DNA of 5,726 nucleotides from an uncultured Bacteroidota bacterium (GTDB lineage: Bacteria > Bacteroidota > Bacteroidia > Chitinophagales > Chitinophagaceae). The stretch's first letter is position 1, and every line of letters starts with the position of its first letter. The DNA lies in contig CAILMA010000090.1 of assembly GCA_903835145.1 (NCBI GenBank), forward strand, positions 1 through 5,726, in the 5' to 3' direction. Both the position numbers and the translations under genes were made by a program. Below, one piece after another: positions 1-5,726 of this stretch. Under the pieces are notes generated by a model. That model was not told the DNA's origin and made no database searches. It saw only the letters and a list, made by a program, of their open reading frames with translations.

Positions 1-1732
1 GTGTCACTTTTTTCTTGTTCTTCTCCTCAATTTCTTTGAGCAGACTGTAGTCGTCGGTGCTCAGCTTATAGCGGTCAAACGCCTGCCTGTCAAAGAATAC
101 AGCATATACGTCCGACTCTGTGGCGCCCTGTATTGCCTGCCCGCGCCTGCCATCTTTATTATTGGTAAAGGTAATCACCTTGCCGTCCATGGCCCATTTC
201 ACTCCTGATTCGCCAAATCCACTTAAAATCGGGTGAATAAGCGGCGCAGTACCATCCACTTTTATCAGTACTGCGTGTCCGTTGGCAAGGCTATAATTCT
301 CATCGTCTGATATCAGGTACTTACTGTCGGGGCTCCAGTTGAAATCAAGGTCCCCGTCGGAATAGCTGTAGTTTCTTCCTTCTGGTAATACCGTGCGGCT
401 TAGCTTCGACGCAAGGTCATATACCTTCAATATGTTCCTGTTTTCAAGGTAGGCTATTTCCTTGCCGTCAGGAGATACTTTTGGCAAAAACTCTTCAGCT
501 TCAGTGGCTATCAGCGGCTCTTCTTTCAGTACGGTTGCCGCATAAAAATAAGGCTCTTCCTTGCGCGCGATGGTTGTTTTATAAATGTCCCAGTTGTTGT
601 TGCGCTCTGCCGAATAAACCAATGTGCGGCCGTCAGGCATCCAGGCAACCATGCGCTCTTGTTCCGGTGTGTTGGTAATGCGTTTTGTTTGCTTACCGTC
701 TACACTGGTCACAAAAAGCTCTCCGCGGGTTATGAATGCAATCTCCTTGCCATTTGGCGATACGGCAAACTGCCCTACATTACCTGTAACAGGCACGTTT
801 TTTTCGGTGTTCTGTTTGCCATCATTGCTGATAACAATATTCACCTTCACCGGTGCTCCACCTTCTTTCAGGGTATATATTTCACCATTGTTGGTGAAGC
901 ACAGTGTATTGTCCTTGCTTATGCTGAGCGCCCTTACAGGGTTCTTTTCAAAAGAAGTCAATTTTTGCTCCGCGCCACCAGAGTTTGCTGAAGCTTTAAA
1001 AACATTTTGTGTGCCATTTTTCTCACTCAGGTAGTAAATTGACTGATCGTTGCTGCTCCACACCGGCTCACGGTCTTCACCATTGAAAGTGCTGATTTGT
1101 CTGTATGTTTTATTGGCAACATCCATCACCCATATATCACGGGTAACCGATGATGTATGGTGCTTGCGCATAGGGTCTTCATAACCCTTCCTGTCCTGAA
1201 ACACAAGCATACTGCCGGTGCTGTTGTAGTGGGCATTTTCCATACCTGCGTCCGATATCAGCATTGGCCTGCCACCAGTGGTGGGTACACTGTAAAGGTT
1301 TTGAAACAACCTCGGGGAATAAAACCTGATGTTCTTTGCCGTTGAAAGCCTTGCACTACCGAATATAACCTGCTTGTCATCAGGTGAAAAATCATAAGGA
1401 TAATCATTGGAACTATGGTTAGTAACCCTTACCGGCGTGCCTCCCATTGCCGGAATCACAAACACGTCAAAATTGCCATACCTGTCGCTGGCGAATGCGA
1501 TGGACTTGCCATCATGGCTCCATACCGGCATCATATCATGTGCCTCATGTATGGTAAGGGGAGTTGCTTCACCACCCGCTGCACTCACAGTATAAATATC
1601 TCCTTTATACCCGAAGGCTATAGTCTTTCCGTCAGGTGAAAGGGCCGGATAGCGCATCCAGAGTGGGGTAGCAGCAACTGCCGCACAATGGCTCACCGCC
1701 ACTGCAACAAGCAAAGAAAAAAGTCTTTTCAT
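1..1732 (-). CDS. Tricorn-family S41 peptidase, N-terminal propeller part (3' end beyond window)
   Basis: The reading frame is open from the ATG at 1732 to the left edge: 577 codons, no stop, C-terminus missing. Residues 1-21 are a Sec-type signal peptide (MKR, hydrophobic LFSLLVAVAV, then small residues AAVAA), so the protein should be exported, probably to the periplasm. The rest is propeller repeats of the PD40/TolB type: SPDGK at 32-36, SHDGK at 72-76, SPDDK at 116-120, SPNGK at 325-329, MPDGR near 365, SPDGK near 420, SPDSK near 467. They fall into two groups (about 24-300 and 318-550), matching the six- and seven-bladed propellers of tricorn. The stretch GYEDPMRKHHTSSVTRDIW (183-201) and the propeller exit VYAVFFDRQAFDRYKLS are recalled as typical of Bacteroidota tricorn-like proteases. 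In this family the propellers feed peptides to C-terminal C1, PDZ and S41 serine protease domains, all outside the window, so catalytic residues cannot be checked. The leader is A-rich without a clear Shine-Dalgarno site. The gene is separated from mqnE by a terminator, so it is probably transcribed on its own. Confidence 0.93.
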   Translation of the reverse strand, partial: MKRLFSLLVAVAVSHCAAVAATPLWMRYPALSPDGKTIAFGYKGDIYTVSAAGGEATPLTIHEAHDMMPVWSHDGKSIAFASDRYGNFDVFVIPAMGGTPVRVTNHSSNDYPYDFSPDDKQVIFGSARLSTAKNIRFYSPRLFQNLYSVPTTGGRPMLISDAGMENAHYNSTGSMLVFQDRKGYEDPMRKHHTSSVTRDIWVMDVANKTYRQISTFNGEDREPVWSSNDQSIYYLSEKNGTQNVFKASANSGGAEQKLTSFEKNPVRALSISKDNTLCFTNNGEIYTLKEGGAPVKVNIVISNDGKQNTEKNVPVTGNVGQFAVSPNGKEIAFITRGELFVTSVDGKQTKRITNTPEQERMVAWMPDGRTLVYSAERNNNWDIYKTTIARKEEPYFYAATVLKEEPLIATEAEEFLPKVSPDGKEIAYLENRNILKVYDLASKLSRTVLPEGRNYSYSDGDLDFNWSPDSKYLISDDENYSLANGHAVLIKVDGTAPLIHPILSGFGESGVKWAMDGKVITFTNNKDGRRGQAIQGATESDVYAVFFDRQAFDRYKLSTDDYSLLKEIEEKNKKKVT

Positions 1733-1921
1733 TTCAACATTTTTATTCTGTCCGAAAATTAGAAATTTATTTTATCATCTACCCGAAATGTTTTTTCAAG
1801 CGTGGTGCTGCCTTGTTGAAGGATATCGTCGTTACCTTAAGAAAATCAGCCAACAATTATAGGTTGGTTCACGCCATTTGCTGTTTGCTAAATACCACCC
1901 GATAAAAATTATTCACAAACT
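1733..1921. other. Intergenic leader of the tricorn gene, no gene seen
   Basis: This AT-rich stretch upstream of the tricorn gene should contain its promoter. On the minus strand TAAATTTC lies about 35 bases before the ATG and resembles a Bacteroidota -7 element (TAnnTTTG), but the nearest upstream TTG is about 27 bases away, too far for a good -33 match, so I do not call a promoter. A short inverted repeat (CCAAC at 1850-1854, GTTGG at 1863-1867) is too weak to interpret. No coding frame with protein-like content is visible on either strand. Confidence 0.6.
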
Positions 1922-2006
1922 AAGCCCGACGGGCTTGAACTATTAGTAGCCGCCGGCGAAACCGGCGGTAGGCAAACATAAATAACCAACGCCGAAGGCG
2001 TTGAAC
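1922..2006. repeat. Composite three-hairpin intergenic repeat (REP/BIME-like)
   Basis: Three GC-rich palindromes stand in AT-rich DNA. Hairpin A (1922-1936) is AAGCCC-GAC-GGGCTT. Hairpin B (1950-1968) is CCGCCGG-CGAAA-CCGGCGG. Hairpin C (1987-2003) is CAACGCC-GAA-GGCGTTG. A and C each continue into TTGAAC, giving two directly repeated 19-base units (1922-1940 and 1988-2006) with 14 of 19 identical positions; four of the five differences form two compensatory base-pair swaps in the stem. The array lies between the mqnE terminator and the tricorn gene. No poly-T tract follows any stem, so it is not a standard terminator. Dispersed intergenic palindromes of this kind are known in Bacteroidota genomes and can be spread by REP-associated transposases; that origin here is inferred, and no such transposase is in the window. 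Confidence 0.75.
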
Positions 2007-2041
2007 GAACATTCCTGAAAAATAAACTTTTCCCTTAAATG

Positions 2042-2088
2042 AAAAAAACTGGCACCCGGTTTTACCCGTTGTGCCAGTTTTATTTTAT
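2042..2088 (-). terminator. Intrinsic terminator of the metalloprotease-mqnE unit
   Basis: An 11-bp perfect stem (2045-2055 with 2071-2081, core CTGGCAC/GTGCCAG) encloses a 15-base loop that can pair a further CGG/CCG. On the minus strand the stem runs into a seven-T tract (complement of 2042-2048), about 60-100 bases after the mqnE stop, which is the classic arrangement for Rho-independent termination. The other side is also T-rich (TTTTATTTTAT on the plus strand), so the hairpin could work in both directions, although no plus-strand gene needs it. Confidence 0.85.
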
Positions 2089-2146
2089 CTTTTGGTTGCT
2101 TCGAAAATTTCTATAAAAAATTGATTACCAGTTACTTAATTGCCTA

Positions 2147-3304
2147 TTACGCTACCGTGGCGTCATCAAGTTTATACTCTTTTATTTCATTATAAAGCGT
2201 ATCGCGCTCTACTGGCCTACGGCCTACAGCATGTATCAGGTCGCAAAGCTCTTCCGTGCTCAGCGATGGGTTTTGTTCTTCAGATCCCGCCATGGAGTAG
2301 ATCTTGGTAGTATCATCAATAGTGCCGTCAAGGTCATTTACCCCAAAAGCAAGCGTAAGTTGTGCTGTTTGCCTGCCCAGCATTGGCCAGTATGCTTTAA
2401 GATTTTTAAAATTATCCATGAAAATCCTCGATATCGCATACAACCTGAGGTCTTCAAAAATGCTTACTTCCTTCAGATGCGACATATCATTATCCATATT
2501 CCTGAATTTCAAAGGGATGAAGCAATTAAAACCTTTAGTCTCGTCCTGCAAATTGCGAAGGCGGCTCATATGGTCTATCCTGTGTTCGTATTTTTCTATA
2601 TGCCCGTAAAGCATTGTCGCATTGCTGTGCATTCCCAGCCGGTGTGCAGTTGCATGTATGTCCAGCCAGCCGTCGCCATCCACTTTATCGGCACAAATTT
2701 CCTGCCTTACATCCGGGTGAAAGATCTCAGCACCTCCACCTGGCAGCGACTGCAATCCCGCATCCTTTAGTTTCTGCATCCCTTCTGCCGTTGTTAGCTT
2801 CGCCTTGCGGAACATATAATCGAGCTCCACAGCTGTAAAGCCCTTCAGGTGCAGCTCAGGACGGTGTTGTTTTATTTTCGTGAGCAGTTCGCAGAAGAAT
2901 TCAAGATTCATCTTTGGATGCACTCCACCTACTATATGCACTTCTGTAACAGGCTGGCCATCGTACTTCCTTACAATATCAAGCATCTGTTCCATACCAA
3001 GCTCCCAGCCATCGTCCCTTTGTTTGTATAGTCGCGAATACGAGCAGAAATTACAGGTAAACACACACACATTAGTTGGCTCTATATGAAAGTTGCGGTT
3101 GAAATAAACCTTGCCATGATGCAGGTTGTCAGCAACATAGTTTGCCAATGTGCCTAAAAATCCGAGCTCCCCCTTCTCAAAAAGAAGAACGCCCTCTTCC
3201 TCAGAAAGGCGTTCACTATTTTGTACTTTTTCTGCGATACGCAGCAGGTTTTTATCTAAGTGTTGACTAAATACTTCTGATAGTTGCAATTTATTTACTG
3301 TCAT
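2147..3304 (-). CDS. mqnE: Aminodeoxyfutalosine synthase MqnE (radical SAM, menaquinone biosynthesis)
   Basis: This cytoplasmic radical-SAM enzyme joins the adenosyl group of S-adenosylmethionine to 3-[(1-carboxyvinyl)oxy]benzoate, giving 6-amino-6-deoxyfutalosine, the second step of the futalosine route to menaquinone after MqnA. The protein is 385 residues, usual for the family. The 4Fe-4S cluster motif CX3CX2C is Cys80, Cys84, Cys87 (TNVCVFTCNFCSY). Further family marks are HIVGGVHP (123-130), FTAVELDY (156-163), SLPGGGAEIF (186-195), NATMLYGHIE (228-237), LQDETKGF (252-259), KAYWPMLG (303-310) and PVERDTLYNEI (364-374). FTAVELDY and ATMLYGHIE separate MqnE from its paralogue MqnC, where I recall a different sequence at the first site and ATMMFGH at the second. 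The ATG at 3304 overlaps the TGA of the preceding metalloprotease gene as ATGA, so translation is probably coupled; no good separate ribosome site is seen. No other menaquinone gene is in the window, so the remaining mqn genes must lie elsewhere. Confidence 0.95.
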   Translation of the reverse strand: MTVNKLQLSEVFSQHLDKNLLRIAEKVQNSERLSEEEGVLLFEKGELGFLGTLANYVADNLHHGKVYFNRNFHIEPTNVCVFTCNFCSYSRLYKQRDDGWELGMEQMLDIVRKYDGQPVTEVHIVGGVHPKMNLEFFCELLTKIKQHRPELHLKGFTAVELDYMFRKAKLTTAEGMQKLKDAGLQSLPGGGAEIFHPDVRQEICADKVDGDGWLDIHATAHRLGMHSNATMLYGHIEKYEHRIDHMSRLRNLQDETKGFNCFIPLKFRNMDNDMSHLKEVSIFEDLRLYAISRIFMDNFKNLKAYWPMLGRQTAQLTLAFGVNDLDGTIDDTTKIYSMAGSEEQNPSLSTEELCDLIHAVGRRPVERDTLYNEIKEYKLDDATVA

Positions 3305-4773
3305 TGTAAAATAATTTTCCGGATTACTGTTCCAGATGCAAAGTTACATCTAACAAAGTAAATACCCTTATCCAATGTCGATAGGTCTATAGAATAAATG
3401 TCTTTTTGTTTTCCGTCAATTTCCCTATAAAGTACTTGCTGACCAAGCAGGTTTACCACCCCCACATTGTTCAGGGTGCTCAGGCTCGCGTCGAAGGTGA
3501 TGGTCACCGTCCCGGTCGTCGGGTTAGGGGAGAGGCTCACTGTGCTGCTGAGCGGAACCGCATCAACTATGCCGGTTGTCGCAGGCCAGTTCAGGAGTTC
3601 AGGGTGTTGCGATAAATCATAATTTTCACCCACGAGTCCCTTTCCGGTAGCGCCAGTGCCGCCGGTTGGTGGCACAAGTACCATCGATGCCATGGCGGCA
3701 CACTGCTGAGGCGTAAAAAGGTGCATGCCACCGTCATCAGTATAGTCCATAAAATCAAGGCAGCCAACACCGTAGGGCTGGGTATCGGTCGTGCCGTTCA
3801 TTTTACATCCGTCATTGAAGGTACCACCAGTTATGGTATATACGGGATTGCCGTAAGTAGCTCCTGATTGGGGCGGTGTATCGCCAAGACCATCATCAGC
3901 ACCGCCATCCCACGGACAATATCCTGAATGCAAGCTGCCCGGCCCGTCGTCACCCCACGGATGCCATATTTCAAAAAAATGCCCTACTTCGTGCGTCAGT
4001 GTTCTGCCAAGATCATAAGGTATATAGTTATAACCTGTTGATGGGCCTACATTACCCAATACTTTGTATAGCATCACCACTCCTTCCAGCGAAGGCGATG
4101 TGCCTGTGCTTCCACCGGTCGTTGACTTTGAAACAGTAGCCCCGAGAATAGATGATGCCGCTCCGTCAAATTCTACACACCAGATATTTAAATACTTGTC
4201 TACGTCCCAGGATGGGGTTCCTATTCCTGTTGTTTTCGCACTGGCAAAGTAACTTGCAATATCTGAAAATGCTGTATCGGCACCCGAAAGTATAGTAACT
4301 TCATAACCCGGCGTGCCATAACCCGTAGGAGCAGTGTGAGCAAGCCCAAAGTGGATACCAGAACTGCCATATAGGGCTTTCCAACCCGACGGAATCAGCG
4401 TAGAATCACTATTCTCAGCATTAAAATCACGGTTGAGGATAGCAATCTGGGAATCACAGCGTTGAATAACTCCGGCCCCGCCACCCATATTATAATATTG
4501 CCATGGTGTAACAACAATATGGAAGATCACAGGCACTGTGCCGGTAAGTGTCGTGCGCTCTGCTGCACCAGCTTGGTGTTTATTTTTAATATAGTCTTCT
4601 GCAATTCCTTGTAGTGCCTCGCGGTTCTCTTCAAATCGCTGAGCCCATGATGGGTCTTTGGCAATTAGAGCCTTCCTTATCATTTCATTACCACATTGCC
4701 TTTGTTGTTGCGCCTGCAATACAGGCAGGCAACAAACTAACAAATACGATAATATAAATATGGCTTTCTTCAT
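3301..4773 (-). CDS. Secreted M43-like zinc metalloprotease with T9SS C-terminal sorting domain
   Basis: The 490-residue protein starts with a Sec signal peptide (MKKAIFILSYLLVCCLPVLQA, cleavage probably near residue 21). A propeptide-like charged region (about 25-75) follows, then a metzincin catalytic domain (about 78-370). The zinc site is HEVGHFFEIWH at 261-271, with ligands His261, His265 and His271 and catalytic Glu262. The glycine usual in HEXXHXXGXXH is Glu268 here. The Met-turn is in CLDFMDYTDDGGM (338-350, Met342), and GDTPPQ (297-302) is also typical of the M43/pappalysin-cytophagalysin group. Residues about 411-490 form a type A T9SS sorting domain: SLSPNPTTG, NLLGQQV, GIYFVR and a final IRKIILQ. 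The inferred route is Sec export, then T9SS across the outer membrane with domain removal and surface anchoring or release. Substrate is unknown. The gene is first in a two-gene unit, with a promoter about 60 bases upstream, and its stop overlaps the mqnE start. Start 4773 is chosen because it gives a complete signal peptide. Confidence 0.92.
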   Translation of the reverse strand: MKKAIFILSYLLVCCLPVLQAQQQRQCGNEMIRKALIAKDPSWAQRFEENREALQGIAEDYIKNKHQAGAAERTTLTGTVPVIFHIVVTPWQYYNMGGGAGVIQRCDSQIAILNRDFNAENSDSTLIPSGWKALYGSSGIHFGLAHTAPTGYGTPGYEVTILSGADTAFSDIASYFASAKTTGIGTPSWDVDKYLNIWCVEFDGAASSILGATVSKSTTGGSTGTSPSLEGVVMLYKVLGNVGPSTGYNYIPYDLGRTLTHEVGHFFEIWHPWGDDGPGSLHSGYCPWDGGADDGLGDTPPQSGATYGNPVYTITGGTFNDGCKMNGTTDTQPYGVGCLDFMDYTDDGGMHLFTPQQCAAMASMVLVPPTGGTGATGKGLVGENYDLSQHPELLNWPATTGIVDAVPLSSTVSLSPNPTTGTVTITFDASLSTLNNVGVVNLLGQQVLYREIDGKQKDIYSIDLSTLDKGIYFVRCNFASGTVIRKIILQ

Positions 4774-4825
4774 TTTAGTTTTATTTAGCGCATCCTTTTT
4801 ATAGGACGGTTTGTTAGGGCAAAAG

Positions 4826-4839
4826 TTACATAAATGTAA
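4826..4839. promoter_or_regulatory. Inverted repeat TTACAT-AA-ATGTAA over the -7 element, possible operator
   Basis: Two perfect 6-base arms flank a 2-base centre. The palindrome covers the proposed -7 element of the metalloprotease-mqnE promoter (4831-4838), where a bound dimeric repressor would block initiation. It is AT-rich and short, so chance is a real alternative, and no regulator gene is present in the window. Confidence 0.35.
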
Positions 4840-4862
4840 TTAATAGCTTGTTTTCCACCAAA
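4831..4862 (-). promoter_or_regulatory. Bacteroidota-type sigma-70 promoter for the metalloprotease-mqnE unit
   Basis: On the minus strand TTTG (complement of 4859-4862) is followed after exactly 20 bases by TACATTTA (complement of 4831-4838). This fits the Bacteroidota primary-sigma consensus TTTG, about 19-21 bases, TAnnTTTG, with only the last base of the -7 box differing. It lies downstream of the terminator at 4911-4951 and would start a leader of roughly 50 bases before the ATG at 4773. The placement supports independent transcription from the BFN gene. Confidence 0.6.
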
Positions 4863-4910
4863 TCTTCATAAGTTACCCACATTGGCCACTTCTATTGCAC
4901 CGTTACAAAT

Positions 4911-4951
4911 TAAAAGAGTCAATATTCTGAAACGAAATATCGACTCTTTTA
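4911..4951 (-). terminator. Hairpin terminator after the BFN-UVR gene
   Basis: TAAAAGAGTC (4911-4920) pairs perfectly with GACTCTTTTA (4942-4951). After one A/C mismatch the stem continues with ATATT (4922-4926) against AATAT (4936-4940), leaving a 9-base loop. On the minus strand the stem ends in TTTTAATTTG, a short U-rich tail. It lies about 64 bases past the stop of the BFN gene and before the next promoter, as expected for a terminator, although the stem is AT-rich. Confidence 0.6.
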
Positions 4952-5014
4952 TTTTAAAATTATATTGTCGTATCTGACTTTTTATTAGGTCTAAAACGCT
5001 GGAAAGACAAAGTT

Positions 5015-5617
5015 TTACTTTCTGCTATTGATTTCATCCCTTATTCTAATAGCCTTCACATAGTCCTCATTTTCAAGTACTTGTTGCAATAAAGTATGCA
5101 ACTCGTCTATCGACAGTCCCTTCATTTCTGAGTCTGCTGCCTTTCCACCGGTTATCTGTACCGGATTAGACTTCTGCTCACCCGTCGGTACTATTTGCCC
5201 CTCCGATTGGTCCAGGTACATACCAGCGGTCTCCAGTATGTTTTCAAAAGTGAAAATCTTGCATCCTGCACGCACAGCCATGGCAAGCGCATCTGAAGTG
5301 CGGGAGTCTATTTCCGTTACTTCATTGTTGTTTTTACAAATGAGCTTAGCAAAAAATATACCTTCTTCAAGCTTGTAGATTACAACTTCCGTTAATTCTA
5401 CTCCGTAAGTAGCCATGAAATTAGCAAAAAGATCATGGGTCAGTGGCCTGCTCGGGTGCATTCTTTCCAATGCCACTGCTATTGCCTGCGCCTCGAAACC
5501 CCCAATTACTATCGGTAACCTCCTGAGTCCGTTAACCTCACCCAATACTACAGCATAAGAATGAGTCTGGGTTATACTGTGAGATAATGCCACGATTTCA
5601 AGTTCAATCTTTTTCAT
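5015..5617 (-). CDS. Bifunctional nuclease (BFN/DUF151) domain protein with C-terminal UVR motif
   Basis: The 200-residue protein has no signal peptide or membrane segment and should be cytoplasmic. Residues about 1-137 are a BFN domain: LPIVIGGFEAQAIAVAL (34-50), RPLTHDLF (57-64), FFAKLICK (88-95) and the family signature DSRTSDALAMAVRAGCKIF (104-122). A polar linker (about 138-166) leads to a UVR helical hairpin at 168-198 (LSIDELHTLLQQVLENEDYV, then KAIRIRDEI), the kind that mediates UvrB-UvrC contact. BFN proteins of plants have been reported to have DNase and RNase activity; in bacteria the role is poorly defined, so nuclease activity here is inferred only. The combination suggests a nucleic-acid or protein-complex role, perhaps in stress or repair. 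An AGGAGA site precedes the ATG at 5617 and supports that start. The gene ends before a hairpin terminator and may be the last gene of a transcript entering from the right. Confidence 0.92.
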   Translation of the reverse strand: MKKIELEIVALSHSITQTHSYAVVLGEVNGLRRLPIVIGGFEAQAIAVALERMHPSRPLTHDLFANFMATYGVELTEVVIYKLEEGIFFAKLICKNNNEVTEIDSRTSDALAMAVRAGCKIFTFENILETAGMYLDQSEGQIVPTGEQKSNPVQITGGKAADSEMKGLSIDELHTLLQQVLENEDYVKAIRIRDEINSRK

Positions 5618-5630
5618 TACTTTTTCTTTA

Positions 5631-5636
5631 TCTCCT
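5631..5636 (-). promoter_or_regulatory. Shine-Dalgarno-like AGGAGA upstream of the BFN gene
   Basis: The minus strand reads AGGAGA followed by 13 A-rich bases and then the ATG at 5617. The spacing is longer than the usual 5-9 bases, but this is the only strong purine-rich ribosome site before any gene in the window, and it supports the chosen start. Confidence 0.5.
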
Positions 5637-5641
5637 ATAAC

Positions 5642-5726
5642 TCACTGGTGAAATTCAGTTTTTTCTACCAGATTCCTTATAAGCGCTCTTTCGGTTTTTA
5701 ATATGTGAAGGTAGTATTTTTTTAAA
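5642..5726 (-). CDS. Possible C-terminal tail of an upstream gene (partial, uncertain)
   Basis: One minus-strand frame stays open from the right edge for 27 codons and stops with TGA at 5644-5642, 24 bases before the BFN start. The visible end, LKTERALIRNLVEKTEFHQ, looks like an amphipathic helix with charged residues and is protein-like, but I do not recognise a family. The short distance to the BFN gene and the lack of a convincing promoter between them fit an operon. Against it, the stretch is short, AT-rich, uses the generally less favoured codons AGA, AGG and ATA, and could be open by chance. Confidence 0.3.
   Translation of the reverse strand, partial: LKKYYLHILKTERALIRNLVEKTEFHQ

Noticed and set aside
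624..1034. A 136-codon plus-strand open frame opposite the tricorn gene
   Set aside because: It lies wholly antisense to a continuous, clearly recognisable propeller coding sequence, has no ribosome site and no recognisable protein character.
1690..1732. Lipoprotein signal at the start of the tricorn gene (Cys16)
   Set aside because: The residues before the Cys are VSH, which do not match a lipobox; an ordinary Sec signal peptide fits better.
1729..1740. Three-codon upstream frame ATG-TTG-AAA-TGA whose stop overlaps the tricorn start
   Set aside because: It is curious, but such a tiny frame is expected by chance in A-rich leaders and nothing else supports a regulatory role.
1850..1867. Inverted repeat CCAAC/GTTGG upstream of the tricorn gene
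   Set aside because: Only five pairs with an 8-base loop, not near a recognisable promoter; too likely by chance.
1922..2006. CRISPR-like array
   Set aside because: The hairpin units are 15-19 bases, not identical, and separated by two different AT-rich spacers with a different palindrome between them; there are no regular repeats or cas genes.
2231..2770. A 179-codon plus-strand open frame opposite mqnE
   Set aside because: It is antisense to a well-conserved radical-SAM gene and its translation shows no family features; it is a shadow frame.
2147..3304. Assignment as MqnC, the paralogous dehypoxanthine futalosine cyclase
   Set aside because: The segments FTAVELDY, ATMLYGHIE and KAYWPMLG fit MqnE and differ from the MqnC versions recalled at the same places.
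5645..5671. CTGGT/ACCAG inverted repeat upstream of the BFN gene
   Set aside because: Five-base arms separated by 17 bases in AT-rich DNA give no convincing structure or operator.

Overview
The window looks like a chromosomal segment of a Bacteroidota bacterium, most likely Chitinophagaceae-like, though the rank is an inference. Evidence: a secreted metalloprotease ending in a type IX secretion (T9SS) sorting domain found essentially only in this phylum, a TTTG-N20-TAnnTTT-type promoter, mostly A-rich leaders with weak Shine-Dalgarno sites, a Bacteroidota-style signal-peptide tricorn protease, and a futalosine-pathway menaquinone gene. All convincing genes lie on the minus strand, so transcription runs from right to left.

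Layout in order of transcription. The right edge (about 5642-5726) may hold the last 27 codons of an upstream gene, which is weakly supported. Next is a BFN-domain (bifunctional nuclease/DUF151) protein with a C-terminal UVR motif (5015-5617), followed by a hairpin terminator (4911-4951). A Bacteroidota-type promoter (4831-4862), whose -7 element lies within a 14-bp inverted repeat, then drives a two-gene unit. That unit is a secreted M43-like zinc metalloprotease with a T9SS C-terminal domain (3301-4773), overlapping by the four bases ATGA with mqnE, the radical-SAM aminodeoxyfutalosine synthase of menaquinone biosynthesis (2147-3304). A strong intrinsic terminator (2042-2088) closes the unit. 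The 414-bp gap that follows also carries a compact array of three GC-rich hairpins (1922-2006). Last is a tricorn-family protease (1-1732), of which only the signal peptide and the two N-terminal propeller regions are inside the window; the catalytic half lies beyond the left edge.

The genes do not form one obvious pathway. mqnE makes a quinone precursor in the cytoplasm, the metalloprotease is exported to the cell surface or medium, and the tricorn protein probably degrades peptides in the periplasm. The items most worth a second look are the tight translational overlap between an exported protease and a menaquinone enzyme, and the hairpin array, in which two related 19-base units differ by compensatory base-pair swaps. 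I found no CRISPR array, RNA gene, transposase, phage gene or clearly new multi-gene system.
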